Positions 51,266 through 61,200 of a stretch of DNA of 64,000 nt are shown here, piece by piece (the stretch's first letter is position 1; each line of letters begins with the position of its first letter). Origin of the DNA: Nonomuraea sediminis. GTDB lineage: Bacteria; Actinomycetota; Actinomycetes; Streptosporangiales; Streptosporangiaceae. The DNA is taken from contig NZ_JAHDTI010000012.1 in assembly GCF_018531495.1 (NCBI RefSeq), positions 124,001 to 188,000 on the forward strand, written 5' to 3'. The position numbers were made by a program, and so were the translations under genes. The notes under the pieces are model-generated. The model was not told the origin of the DNA. It searched no databases and saw only the letters and a list, made by a program, of their open reading frames with translations.

Positions 51266-51309
51266 CGCGCTGCCAGTGAGCGGCAGGAATGCCGCTCACT
51301 GGCAGCGCG
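51266..51309. terminator. Perfect 20-bp inverted repeat with GGAA tetraloop
   Basis: CGCGCTGCCAGTGAGCGGCA (51266-51285) and its exact complement (51290-51309) flank GGAA. A stem this long and perfect could be a terminator, an IS-derived end or a recombination structure. There is no T-tract. It lies in a 490-bp gene-free stretch (51049-51539) between the dead integrase and the 3' end of the antiporter gene, in which I find nothing else. Confidence 0.5.
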
Positions 51310-51539
51310 TATGCGTTCAACGTGCGTGATTGCCAGGCATGCCAGTCGCATGTGCCACATACCGGCAACCGCTTATCGCTGGAGGTGCTGGTCTTGGTTC
51401 GCCGCTTCGTAGCCGTAGGGGACTGCGTCCGTATGTCGGCGCTTGACGTGGGTCCGGTCGCTTGGAGCGGGTAGACCATCTGCCATGCCTGCTCGTTTGT
51501 TAGAACGTAACTAGAATACATCGGTATGTCTAGACATAT

Positions 51540-52694
51540 TTAACTGCTGGAGGCGATCAGATCGTCCTCCCGGCGACGCAGTTCCGCGGGGGTTTCCGCC
51601 AGCCGCGACATCGCCGCCCGCAGGATCGGCGGCGCCATCAGGCTGGTGACCAGGGCGATGACGATGATCGTCGTGTACATGGGCACAGTGAAGGCGCCCA
51701 GGCGTAGGGCAGCGCCGGCGATGACCACCTCGACCGCGCCCCGCGCGTTGAGGCCCGCGCCGACCGCGACCGCCTCCGGCCTGCGCAGGCCGGCAAGCCG
51801 CGCGCCGAGGTACCCGCCGCCCAGCTTGCCCGCCACCGCGATGGCCAGCAGGGCGAGCGCGGGCACCAGAACGGCGGGCTGCGCGAGGGTGGTGAGATCC
51901 ATGCGCAGCCCCGCCGTGGCGAAGAACAGCGGCGCCAGCACGGTCATGACCACGGTGCGCAGCGGCGCAAGCCGTACCGGGCCCGGCTCGCCGCACGAGC
52001 CGGCCATGACGCCCGCCACGAAGGCGCCGAAGATGGCCTCCAGGCCCAGTGCCTGGGTGGCGGACGCGCTCAGGAACGAGATCACCACGAAGGCCGCCGG
52101 CCCTCCGGCGCGCAGCACGTGCCGGGCGAGGGGACGCAGCACGATCGCGGCGAGCACGACGGCGACGAGCCCGCCGAGGGCGCGTACGGTGCCCAGGCCG
52201 AACCCGGCGGCGGCCAGGGAGAACAGCGCCCAGCCGAAGACGTCGTCCACGGTGGCGGAGGCCAGGGTCAGGTGGGCCACGTCGCGATGGAGCAGGTCCA
52301 TGTCGGCCATGGTCTTGGCGATGACGGGGATGGCGCTCACGCACATCGCCACGCCGAGGAACATCGCGAACGGGCTCCACCCGGCCATCGCGACTCCCGC
52401 GGCCAGCCCGCCGGCCAGGGGGATCACCAGTGCCACGAGCCCGATCGCGGCCACGGCGCCGCTCCTGCGGCGTACCAGGCCCAGATCCAGGTGCGCGCCG
52501 GTGAGCGCGACCAGCAGCAGCACGCCGAGCTGGCCGACGTCTTCGAGCAGCGGGCCCGGGCCGGAGAACAGGGGGGCGAGCGCGACGCCGGCGGCCAGCT
52601 CGCCCACGACGGGCGGCATGCCGAGGCGCCGGGCGAGGCGGCCGAGCACGACCGCGGCGAGCAGCAGGACGGCGACCTGTGTCAAGGACTGCAT
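51540..52694 (-). CDS. CPA2-family cation:proton antiporter
   Basis: A 384-aa membrane protein with about twelve helices. The family core is visible as LGRLARRLGMPPVVGELAAG at the N-terminus and the paired ion-binding acids in ASATVDDVFGW. A cytoplasmic regulatory domain is lacking. It exchanges Na+ or K+ for H+. It lies 36 bp behind an MFS gene, as the second gene of a minus-strand operon that diverges from the NRPS genes. Antiporters of this type are frequent companions of glycopeptide and lipopeptide clusters; a role in self-protection or export is inferred. Confidence 0.9.
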   Translation of the reverse strand: MQSLTQVAVLLLAAVVLGRLARRLGMPPVVGELAAGVALAPLFSGPGPLLEDVGQLGVLLLVALTGAHLDLGLVRRRSGAVAAIGLVALVIPLAGGLAAGVAMAGWSPFAMFLGVAMCVSAIPVIAKTMADMDLLHRDVAHLTLASATVDDVFGWALFSLAAAGFGLGTVRALGGLVAVVLAAIVLRPLARHVLRAGGPAAFVVISFLSASATQALGLEAIFGAFVAGVMAGSCGEPGPVRLAPLRTVVMTVLAPLFFATAGLRMDLTTLAQPAVLVPALALLAIAVAGKLGGGYLGARLAGLRRPEAVAVGAGLNARGAVEVVIAGAALRLGAFTVPMYTTIIVIALVTSLMAPPILRAAMSRLAETPAELRRREDDLIASSS

Positions 52695-52730
52695 GCCGCG
52701 AGCGTGGGACCAGGGGCTATCGCGGCCCTA

Positions 52731-53921
52731 TCACCCGTCCAACTGCCGCCAGGTGCGGTGAGCGATCAGCGGGAAGAGGGTCGCAGCGAAGCACAATCCG
52801 GCCGTGGCCAGCAGCGCGATCCGCAGGCCCGACGCCTGGACGGCGACGCCGCCGAGCAGGCTGCCGAGCGGCATCCCGGCGAACGCCACCGCCGTGGCGA
52901 CGCCGAAGACCCGGGCCTGCAGTCTCTCGGGCACCCGTTCGTACATGACGGTCGCGATGACCGGATTGGCCGCCGACACGCCGATCCCGGCCGCGAACAT
53001 GACGCAGGCCACCAGCGCGATCGACGAGCTGAGCCCGAGCGTCAGGAACCGCGGCCCGCACGCGAGCAGGAAACCCACCGAGAAGGTCAGGTAGCGGGGT
53101 AACCGCTCGGTGAACGCGATCACCACCAGGTTCCCCGCCGCGGCGCCCAGCGCGAACGCGGCCGAGCAGATCCCGATCGCGACGGGCGAGCCCGCGACGT
53201 CGCGCGCCCACACCGGGATGTAGACCGACAGGGCGGCGGTGTCGAACAGGTTGATCGCGAACATCATCGCCACGATGGACACCACCAGCGGATCACGCCA
53301 CGCGTGCCGCACCCCCTCGCGCAGCGCGCCCAGGTACTTCGGGTGCTCCCGGTCCGCTGCGGCCCCGGTGCGCACGAGCGCCCCCACCAGCACCGCGCAC
53401 ACCACGAACGACGCCGCGTCGATGAGGATCACGGCCGGCGCGCCCAGCCAGGCCACGAGCACCCCCGCGGCCAGCCCCCCGGCCAGCGCGCTGCCGCGGC
53501 TGATCCCGTCGTAGACGCTGGTCGCCCGCATCATCGCCATCCCCGAACGCTCCACCGCCGCGGGCAGCAGGACGCGCTTGGAGATGTCGCCCACCCCGCG
53601 CAGCGCGCCCGCGAGCGCCACCAGCACGGCTAGCGCCCCGAACCCGGTGCGGTAGGCGAACGGCAGCGCCCCCACCACGACCGCGCTGAGCGCGTCGGCG
53701 GCGATGGACACCCGCCGGGCGCCGAGCCTGTCGACGATCGGCGCCCCGAGCGCGCCCGCCGCCACGTACGGCACCATCTCGATCGCCGCCGCGGCGCCGG
53801 TGAGCGTCGGGCTGCCGGAGGTCACCAGCACCAGCCAGGGCAGCGCGATGAGGCTCATCCTGCTGCCGGTGAGCGAGATCGCCTCGGCTCCCAGCAGGCC
53901 GATCAGGGACATGGACCGCAT
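52731..53921 (-). CDS. MFS exporter
   Basis: A 396-aa protein (MRSMSLIGLLGAEAISLTGS; alternative start at 53912) with twelve hydrophobic segments. Its pattern (LPWLVLVTSGSPTLTGAAAA, and RVPERLQARVFGVATAVAF between helices) is that of the MFS_3/enterobactin-exporter-like group of actinomycetes. It probably exports the nonribosomal peptide. It is divergent from the hydrolase-MbtH-NRPS operon, with 102 bp between. Confidence 0.9.
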   Translation of the reverse strand: MRSMSLIGLLGAEAISLTGSRMSLIALPWLVLVTSGSPTLTGAAAAIEMVPYVAAGALGAPIVDRLGARRVSIAADALSAVVVGALPFAYRTGFGALAVLVALAGALRGVGDISKRVLLPAAVERSGMAMMRATSVYDGISRGSALAGGLAAGVLVAWLGAPAVILIDAASFVVCAVLVGALVRTGAAADREHPKYLGALREGVRHAWRDPLVVSIVAMMFAINLFDTAALSVYIPVWARDVAGSPVAIGICSAAFALGAAAGNLVVIAFTERLPRYLTFSVGFLLACGPRFLTLGLSSSIALVACVMFAAGIGVSAANPVIATVMYERVPERLQARVFGVATAVAFAGMPLGSLLGGVAVQASGLRIALLATAGLCFAATLFPLIAHRTWRQLDG

Positions 53922-54023
53922 GCCCTCGAACGTAACAAGATCAACAAAGTCCCTCAATGCCGGTATCGGTCTGGAAAAGGAGCGCGATAACGCGCCAATA
54001 GGCGCACGGCTTGGCATGAGGCC

Positions 54024-54941
54024 ATGCCCATCAACCGCAACGAGGTCGAGTTCTCCGCCGGCGGCAACCGGCTGGCCGGGACGATTCACCTGCCCTCCAC
54101 CCCGCCGCCGTGGCCGGGCGCGGTGATCGTGCACGGGTCGGGCGCGACCGGCCGCGACGGGGCCGAAGCGAGCCTGGCGCCAGTGGTGGCGCACCTGGCC
54201 GGCAGCGGGATGGCCGTGCTGGCCTACGACAAGCCCGGCGTGGGCGCCTCGAGCGGCCACTGGACGGAGCAGTCCTTCGAGGACCGGGCGCGCGAGACCC
54301 GCGACGCCGTCGCGTTCCTGGCCGCCTGGCCGGGCGTACGGCCGGACGCGGTCGGGCTGTGGGGGATCAGCCAGGGTGGCTGGATCGCCCCGATGGCCGC
54401 CGCCGGGCCCGGCTCCGGGGTGGCGTTCGTGGTCGTCGTGTCGGCGTGCCCGATCACCCCCGCCGAGCAGGTCGCCTGGCTGCTCGAACACGACATGCGG
54501 CAGGAGGGCGCCGCGGAGCGCGAGATCGCGGCGGCGCTGGTCGCGCTCAAGGAACGCACCCGCGCCATGGCCGGCCCCGCCTCCGCCGCGCGCATCCTCG
54601 CCGACGAGCGGCGCGCGTACGGCGACGCCCCCTGGTACTGGCGCTTCGAGTCGCCGCCGGAGGAGGTCGACTTCATGCGCGCGATCTGGCACTTCGACCC
54701 GATGCCCGTGCTCGAGCGGCTCACCTGCCCCGTGCTCGCCGTCTGGGGCGCGCTTGACGTGCACATGCCCGTGCACGAGTGCCTGCGCCTGTTCGGCGCC
54801 GCGCTGGGCGCCGCCCGGCTGCCCGGCTTCCGCCTCGAGCTGTACGGCGGGGCCGACCACCGCATCCGGACGCCTGAAGGCGACTTCGCGCCCGGCTACC
54901 TGCCAGGCATGACCCAGTGGCTGTCACAAGTCCTGTCCTGA
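54024..54941 (+). CDS. Alpha/beta hydrolase
   Basis: A 305-aa protein (MPINRNEVEFSAGGNRLAGT) of the dienelactone/acylaminoacyl hydrolase type: oxyanion VIVHGSGATGRDG, nucleophile elbow GLWGISQGGW (Ser), acid in VWGALDVHMPV and His in YGGADHRI. There is no signal peptide. It is first in the operon with MbtH and the NRPS, so it is either a peptide-tailoring esterase/amidase or a type II thioesterase-like editor; the absence of a typical TEII motif favours the former. Confidence 0.87.
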   Translation: MPINRNEVEFSAGGNRLAGTIHLPSTPPPWPGAVIVHGSGATGRDGAEASLAPVVAHLAGSGMAVLAYDKPGVGASSGHWTEQSFEDRARETRDAVAFLAAWPGVRPDAVGLWGISQGGWIAPMAAAGPGSGVAFVVVVSACPITPAEQVAWLLEHDMRQEGAAEREIAAALVALKERTRAMAGPASAARILADERRAYGDAPWYWRFESPPEEVDFMRAIWHFDPMPVLERLTCPVLAVWGALDVHMPVHECLRLFGAALGAARLPGFRLELYGGADHRIRTPEGDFAPGYLPGMTQWLSQVLS

Positions 54942-54973
54942 CCAGACCGATCGACGAGAGGAACGCGATTCAG

Positions 54974-55174
54974 ATGACAGACGAGCGCGAGTACCTGGTG
55001 GTGCTCAACGACGAGGAGCAGTACTCGATCTGGCGCGCCGACCGCCCGGTGCCCGACGGCTGGCACGGCGACGGGACCCGCGGCAGCCGCGAGGAGTGCC
55101 TGGCGCACATCGAGCGGGTCTGGACCGACATGCGGCCCCGCAGCCTGCGCCTGCGGATGGAGCAGGGCATATGA
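54974..55174 (+). CDS. MbtH-like protein
   Basis: A 66-aa protein from ATG 54974 with GAGAGGAACG upstream. It has the family signature VVLNDEEQYSIWRADRPVPD, GW, EECLAHIERVWTDMRP and SLR. It binds adenylation domains of the following NRPS and is often needed for their activity. It sits between a hydrolase and a 23-codon ORF that leads straight into the NRPS start. Confidence 0.95.
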   Translation: MTDEREYLVVLNDEEQYSIWRADRPVPDGWHGDGTRGSREECLAHIERVWTDMRPRSLRLRMEQGI

Positions 55175-55242
55175 GCGAGCTTGCCGAGGTCATCAATAGA
55201 CACAGCACCTTGGTCATGAGACCGACGAAGGAGGGCTCATGA
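55171..55242 (+). CDS. 23-aa ORF coupling MbtH and the NRPS
   Basis: The ATG overlaps the MbtH stop (ATGA) and its own TGA overlaps the NRPS ATG (ATGA), so the frame exactly fills the gap. It encodes MSELAEVINRHSTLVMRPTK plus EGS. The NRPS ribosome site (GAAGGAGG) lies inside it. It may be only a translational bridge that carries ribosomes to the NRPS start rather than a functional peptide. Confidence 0.4.
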   Translation: MSELAEVINRHSTLVMRPTKEGS

Positions 55243-58200
55243 CCGGGTACCCCCTGTCGTCCGGTCAGCGGCGGCTGTGGTTCACCGACCGCCTCGACCC
55301 GGACAGCACCGAATACCTGGAGCTGTCGGCGGTGCGGCTGAGCGGCGAGGTGGACGTCGGCGCGCTGGCCGCCGCGTTCGGTGACGTGGTGGCCAGGCAC
55401 GAGATCCTGCGCACCCACTACGCCGTGGCCGACGGCGAGCCGCGCCAGCTCGTGGACCCGCCGAGTGAGGTCCCCGTCCGGCTCGTGGACCTGTCGGCCG
55501 CCCCCGAGGAGGGGCTGCGCGACCTGCTCGACGCCGAGCTGGACACGCCGATCGACCTCGTCACCGGCCCCGTCTTCCGGCTGACTCTCGCGCGGCTGGC
55601 CGACCGCGAGCACGCTGCCGTGCTCGCGATCCACCACATCGCCTACGACGGCTGGTCGGACGTGGTGCTCTACGCCGACTGGTGGCGCTGCTACGCCGAC
55701 CGCCTGGCCGGTCGCGACCCCCGCGCCGGCCAGGCCGCGCCGCGTTATCGCGACCACGCCGCGCGGCAGCGGGAGGAACTGGCGGGCGGCCTGATGGCCG
55801 ACGGGCTCGACTTCTGGCGCGACGCCCTCGACGGCGCCGAACCCCTCGAACTGCGCGGCGACTGGGCGCGGCCCCAGGTCAGGAGCCACGACGGCGGGTT
55901 GCACGTGTTCACGGTGCCCGCGCCGCTGGCGGCGCGGCTGCGCGCGCTGGGCAGGCAGCACCGGGCCACGCTCTTCAGCGTGCTGCTCGCCGGGTTCGAG
56001 CTGCTGCTCGCCCGGTACACGCAGCGTCGTGACCTGGTGGTCGGCACGCCCGTGGCCGGCCGTACAGAGGCGGCGTTCGAGGACGCGATCGGGTTCTTCA
56101 CCAACACGCTGCCGCTGCGCACCAGGCTGCCCGCGGACCCGACCTTCGCCGAGGCGCTCGAGCTGGCAAGCGACACCGTGCTCGACGCGCTGGACAACCA
56201 GGACGTGCCGTTCGACCAGATCGTGGACGCGCTGCGGTCCGGCAGCGACCTGAGCCGCACGCCGCTCTTCCAGATCGCCTTCGTCATGCAGAACAACCCG
56301 CCGCTGCCCCAGCCGGACGGGCTGCGCGCCGTCCGCGTCCCCCCGCATCGCCGCCACGCCCGCTACGACCTCGGCATGGAGCTGACCGAGGAGGCCGACG
56401 GCTCCTTGACCGGCAGGCTGGCCTACGCCACGGCCCTGTACGGCGAGCCCGCCATGAACCGGCTGGCCGGCCACTACCTGCACCTGCTCAGCCAGGTCGC
56501 GACCGACCCCGAGCGCAGGCTCGCCGAGCTGGACCTCATGCCGCCCGCAGAACGGCGCACCGTCGAGCAGGACTGGGTGACGGGCCCCGACGTGGCCGGG
56601 TCGCCCCAGCCGCTGCACCGCCTGGTCGAACGGCACGCCGACACCACCCCCGACGCGCCCGCGGTGAGCTGCGGCGGCCTGGAGATCGGCTACGCCCAGC
56701 TGGACCGGCAGGCCAACCGGCTCGCCCACCACCTGCGCGGCCTCGGCGTCACGAACGAGACCCGGGTCGCGCTCTGCCTGAACCGCGGCCCCCAGGAGAC
56801 GGTGACCGAGCTGGCGATACTCAAGGCCGGGGGCGCCTTCGTCCCGCTCGACCCCGCGCACCCCGACGAGCGGCTGCACGACGTGCTGCGCGAGGCCAGA
56901 GTGCAGGTGATCGTCACCGAGTCCGAGCTCGCCGACCGGTTCCCGCCGCACCTCATCATCGTCGTCCTGGACGAGGAGGACCTCGACGGCCTGCCCTGCC
57001 ACCGGCCGGAGACGGCCTGCGACCCGGCGAGCCTCGCCTACGTCATCTTCACCTCCGGCTCCACCGGCCGCCCCAAGGGGGTGGCCGTTCCCCACGCGGG
57101 GCTGCACGCCGTGGCCGCGCACCAGCGCGAGCTGCTGGGCATCGCGCCCGGCGACCGGGTGCTGCGCTTCGCCTCGCCGAGCTTCGACGCCTCGGTGTAC
57201 GAGAGCGTGCTGGCGCTCGCGCACGGCGCCACCCTGTGCTTCGCCGGCGCCGAGGCGTTGCGGCCGGGTCAGCCGCTCGCCGCGACGCTCGCGGAAGAGC
57301 ACGTCACCGCGGCGCTGATCCCGCCGTCGTGCCTGGCCGCGACCCCCGCGGCCGACCTGCCAGAGCTGCGCGTGCTGACCGTGGGCGGGGAGGCGTGTCC
57401 CGCCTCCGTCGTCGCCGCCTGGGGAACGGGGCGGCGGCTGGTCAACCTGTATGGGCCCACCGAGGTCACGATCCTGGCCACCGCGGGCGACTGCGAGGAG
57501 GGTGCGGGAGCGCCGCCCATTGGCCGGCCCATCCACGGCGCGCGGGTGTACGTGCTGGACGGCGACCTCAATCCGGTGCCCGCCGGGGTGCCGGGGGAGA
57601 TCTACGTCGGCGGGGCGGGCGTCGTGCGCGGCTACCTCTACCAGCCGGAGCGGACGGCCGCCCGGTTCGTGCCTGACCCCTTCACGCTCGGCGCCCGCCT
57701 CTACCGCACCGGCGACCAGGCGCGCTGGCTGCCCGACGGCCGCCTGGAGTACCTGGGCAGGGGCGACGGTCAGGTCAAGATCCGGGGTCACCGGGTCGAA
57801 CTGGGCGAGGTGGAGGCCGTCATCGCCGGCCACCCGGGGGTGGAGCGGGCGGTGGCGACCGTGCTCGGCGACGGTACGGGAGAGCGGCGCCTGGCAGGCT
57901 ACGCCCTGGCCGCGGGTACGGCCGCGCCCGACGCCGCCGAGCTGCGCGCCTTCCTGCGCAGCAAGGTGCCCGAGTACCTGGTGCCCGCGCACCTGTTCGT
58001 GCTGCCCGAGTTCCCCCTCACCACCAGCGGGAAGATCGACTACCGCGCGCTGCCCGCCTCCTCCGCGCTGCCCGCCCGCGGCGCGGCGGGCGAGGAAGCG
58101 GAGCTGACGCCGCTGGAGAGCGACCTGCTGGCCATCTGGCGGGAGACGCTCGAGTCGGGCGACATCACCGTCGACGACAGCTTCTTCGACGTGGGCGGCG

Positions 58201-61200
58201 ACTCCATCAGGGCGGTGCGGATGGTCGGGCTCATGCGCGAGCGCGGCCTCGACGTGAGCGTGCAGGACCTGTTCACCCACAAGTCCATCGCCGCGCTCTG
58301 CGCCGTGCTCAACAACCGCGAGCCGCAGGCCGAGCGGCGGGCCGCGGTGCGGCCCTTCGAGCTGATCGACGAGCGCACCCGAGCGGGCCTGCCCGAGGAC
58401 GTCGTGGACGCCTACCCGGCGGCGCGCCTGCAGACCGGGATGCTCTACGAGATGCTGCGGAGCCGCTCCGACCACAGCTACCACGACGTCACCAGCTTCT
58501 ACGTCCGCGACGACCAGCCCTTCTCCCCGCAGGCGATGCGGGCGGCGGCGGACGAGGTGGCCGCCCGGCACGACGCGCTGCGCACCTCCTTCGACCTCAC
58601 CGGGCAGGACGTGCTGCAACTCGTGCACGAGAGCGCGATCATCCCGTTCGATGTGGTGGACCTGACCGGCCTGGCAGAGGAGGAGCAGGAGGCCTGCGTC
58701 GCGGCCTTCATCCACGACCAGCGCGACCGGCCCTTCGACGTCACCCGTGCGCCGATGCTCCATCTCGTCGTGCACGTGCTCGGAGCGGACGCCTGGCGGC
58801 TGTCGATGATCCAGTGCCACGCGATCATGGACGGCTGGAGCGAGCACCTGGTCCTCACCGAACTGCTCGACGCCTACCGGGGGGTCGCGCACGAGCCGCC
58901 CGCGCTGCGCTACGCCGACTTCGTGCCGCTCGAACAGGCCGCTCTCGAGTCTTCCCAGGCGCGCGCCTTCTGGCGCGACCTGGTGCGCGACGCCGAGCCG
59001 TGGGCGCTGCCCGAGCGCTGGGGCGGCGGCAGCGGCTACTACAGCATCGAGGTGCCCGCCGACGACCTCTGGCCCGACCTGCGCAGGCTGGCCTCCGCGG
59101 CGGACGCGCACGTCAGGCACGTGGTCCATGCCGCCTTCCTACGCACCCTCGGCGCGATCACCGGACAGGAGCGCTTCGTCAGCGGCCTGGTGTGCAACGG
59201 CCGCCCCGAGGAGCGCGACGGCGACCGGGTGGTGGGACTCTTCCTCAACACCGTGCCGCTGGCGCTCTCGCTGGAGGCCCTGAGCTGGCGCGAGCTGGTC
59301 CGCAGGGTGGCGGGCGAGCACGAGGCGATCTGGCCGCACCGGCGCTTCCCGCTCGGCGAGATCCAGCACGAGTGGCAGGGCCACGGGCGGCTCGTCGACG
59401 TCCTGTTCAACTACGTCGACTTCCACGTGGTGGACCGGACGAGCGTGGACCTGGACAGGACGCTCGACCTCGGGCAGTCGGAGATCGCCCTCGACGTGAC
59501 CGTGGCGGGGGACAGGATCCTCCTCAACGGCCGCCGCGATCTGGTGGAACGCTGCTACGGCGAGCGCATGGCGGCGATCCTGCGTGAGGTCCTGGAGAGC
59601 ATGGCCGCCAACCCGGGCGCCGACCCCCGGCCGTTCGCCCTGGGGCCGTCCGCGACGGCCAGGCAGGTGGCGGGAGGCGAGGGCGAGCCCAGCAGCCATC
59701 CGGGGACGCTGCACGGCTTGTTCGCCGAGCGGGCCGCCGCCACCCCGCACCGTGTCGCCGTCGAGGACGAGCACGGGCAGCACCTCACCTACGCCGAGCT
59801 CGACGCCCAGGCCGAACGGCTCGCCGGCTGGCTGCACGCCGCGGGCGCGGGCCCCGAGCACGTGGTCGGCATCTGCGCGTGGCGCTCGCCCGCGCTAGTG
59901 GTGGCGATTCTCGGCATCCTCAAGTGCGGCGCCGCTTACCTCCCGCTCGACCCCCGGCTCCCCGCGGAGCGGGTCGCCACGCTGCTCGCCGACGCGAAGG
60001 CGAGCCTGGTCGTCACCGAGGCGTCCCCGCCCGCGGCCCTGTACGGCGCGCCGGCGGACATCCTCCGCCTCGACCAGGCACACGTTCAGGCCTGCGGCCA
60101 GAGGCCACCGGCTCCCGTTCATCCGGACGGCGCCGCGTACGTCATCTACACCTCCGGATCCACCGGCGTCCCCAACGGCGTGGTCGCCACCCACGGCGGC
60201 GTGGCCGCCCGCGTCCTGGACACCGTCACGCGCCGCGGCATCACCCCCGCCGACCGCGTCATGCTCCGTAGCGGCATCGGCTTCGACGCCGCCGTGTGGG
60301 AGACGTTCGTGCCGCTGCTCGCCTCGGCCACGCTCGTGATCGCGCCGGAGGAGGCCGAACACTCGGCCGAGACCGTCGCGCGGTCGGTCCACGACGGGCG
60401 CGTCACCGTGCTCCAGGCGGTTCCGTCCATGCTGGACGCGCTGTCCGCCGAGCCCGGCTGGCACGAGCGCGACGCCCAGCCCGCCGAGCCGGACGCCCTC
60501 CGCCTGATCTACAGCGGCGGCGACAGGCTCGACGGCGCGCTGGCCAGGCGGGTCGTCGACGACCGCCAGGTCGAGCTGGTCAACGCCTACGGCCCGACGG
60601 AATGCTCCGTCGGCATCACCGAGAGCCGCTGGCGCGAGGACGCGGTAGACGGCCCCGTCCCGATCGGCCGCCCGCTGGCCGGGGTCGGCCTGATGATCCT
60701 CGGCCTGGACGGCGGGCCCGTCCCCGACGGGGTGGTCGGCGAGCTCCACGTCAGCGGCCCCGCCCTGGCGCGCGGCTACCTGGGCCGTCCCGCGCTGACC
60801 GCCGCCCGGTTCCTGCCCGACCCGTTCCACGGCCCGGGGGAGCGGATGTATGGCACGGGCGATCTGGTCCGCCGGGACCCGGACGGCGAGCTGATGTTCG
60901 TGGGCCGGATCGACCACCAGGTCAAGGTGTCGGGCGCCCGGGTCGAGCCGGGCGAGGTGGAGCGGGCGCTGGCGGCGCACCCCGCGGTGAACGCCGCCGC
61001 GGTGCTCCCGGTGACCGAGCGCGGCAGGACCCGCCTGATCGCCTACCACACCGGCGACCCGGCACTCGGCGGTGACCGGCTGCGTCACTACCTGCTCCAG
61101 CGGCTGCCCGCCCACTGCGTGCCCGGCGCGTTCGTGCACCTGGACGCGCTGCCGCTGACCTACGCGGGCAAGCTCGACCGTGCAGCGCTCCCGCCCGCTC

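Noticed and set aside
55005..59129. 1374-codon minus-strand frame antisense to the NRPS, and a similar one at 59895-63773
   Set aside because: Long antisense frames are expected over NRPS genes at this GC content; neither shows any domain, while the plus frame has ordered C, A and T motifs.
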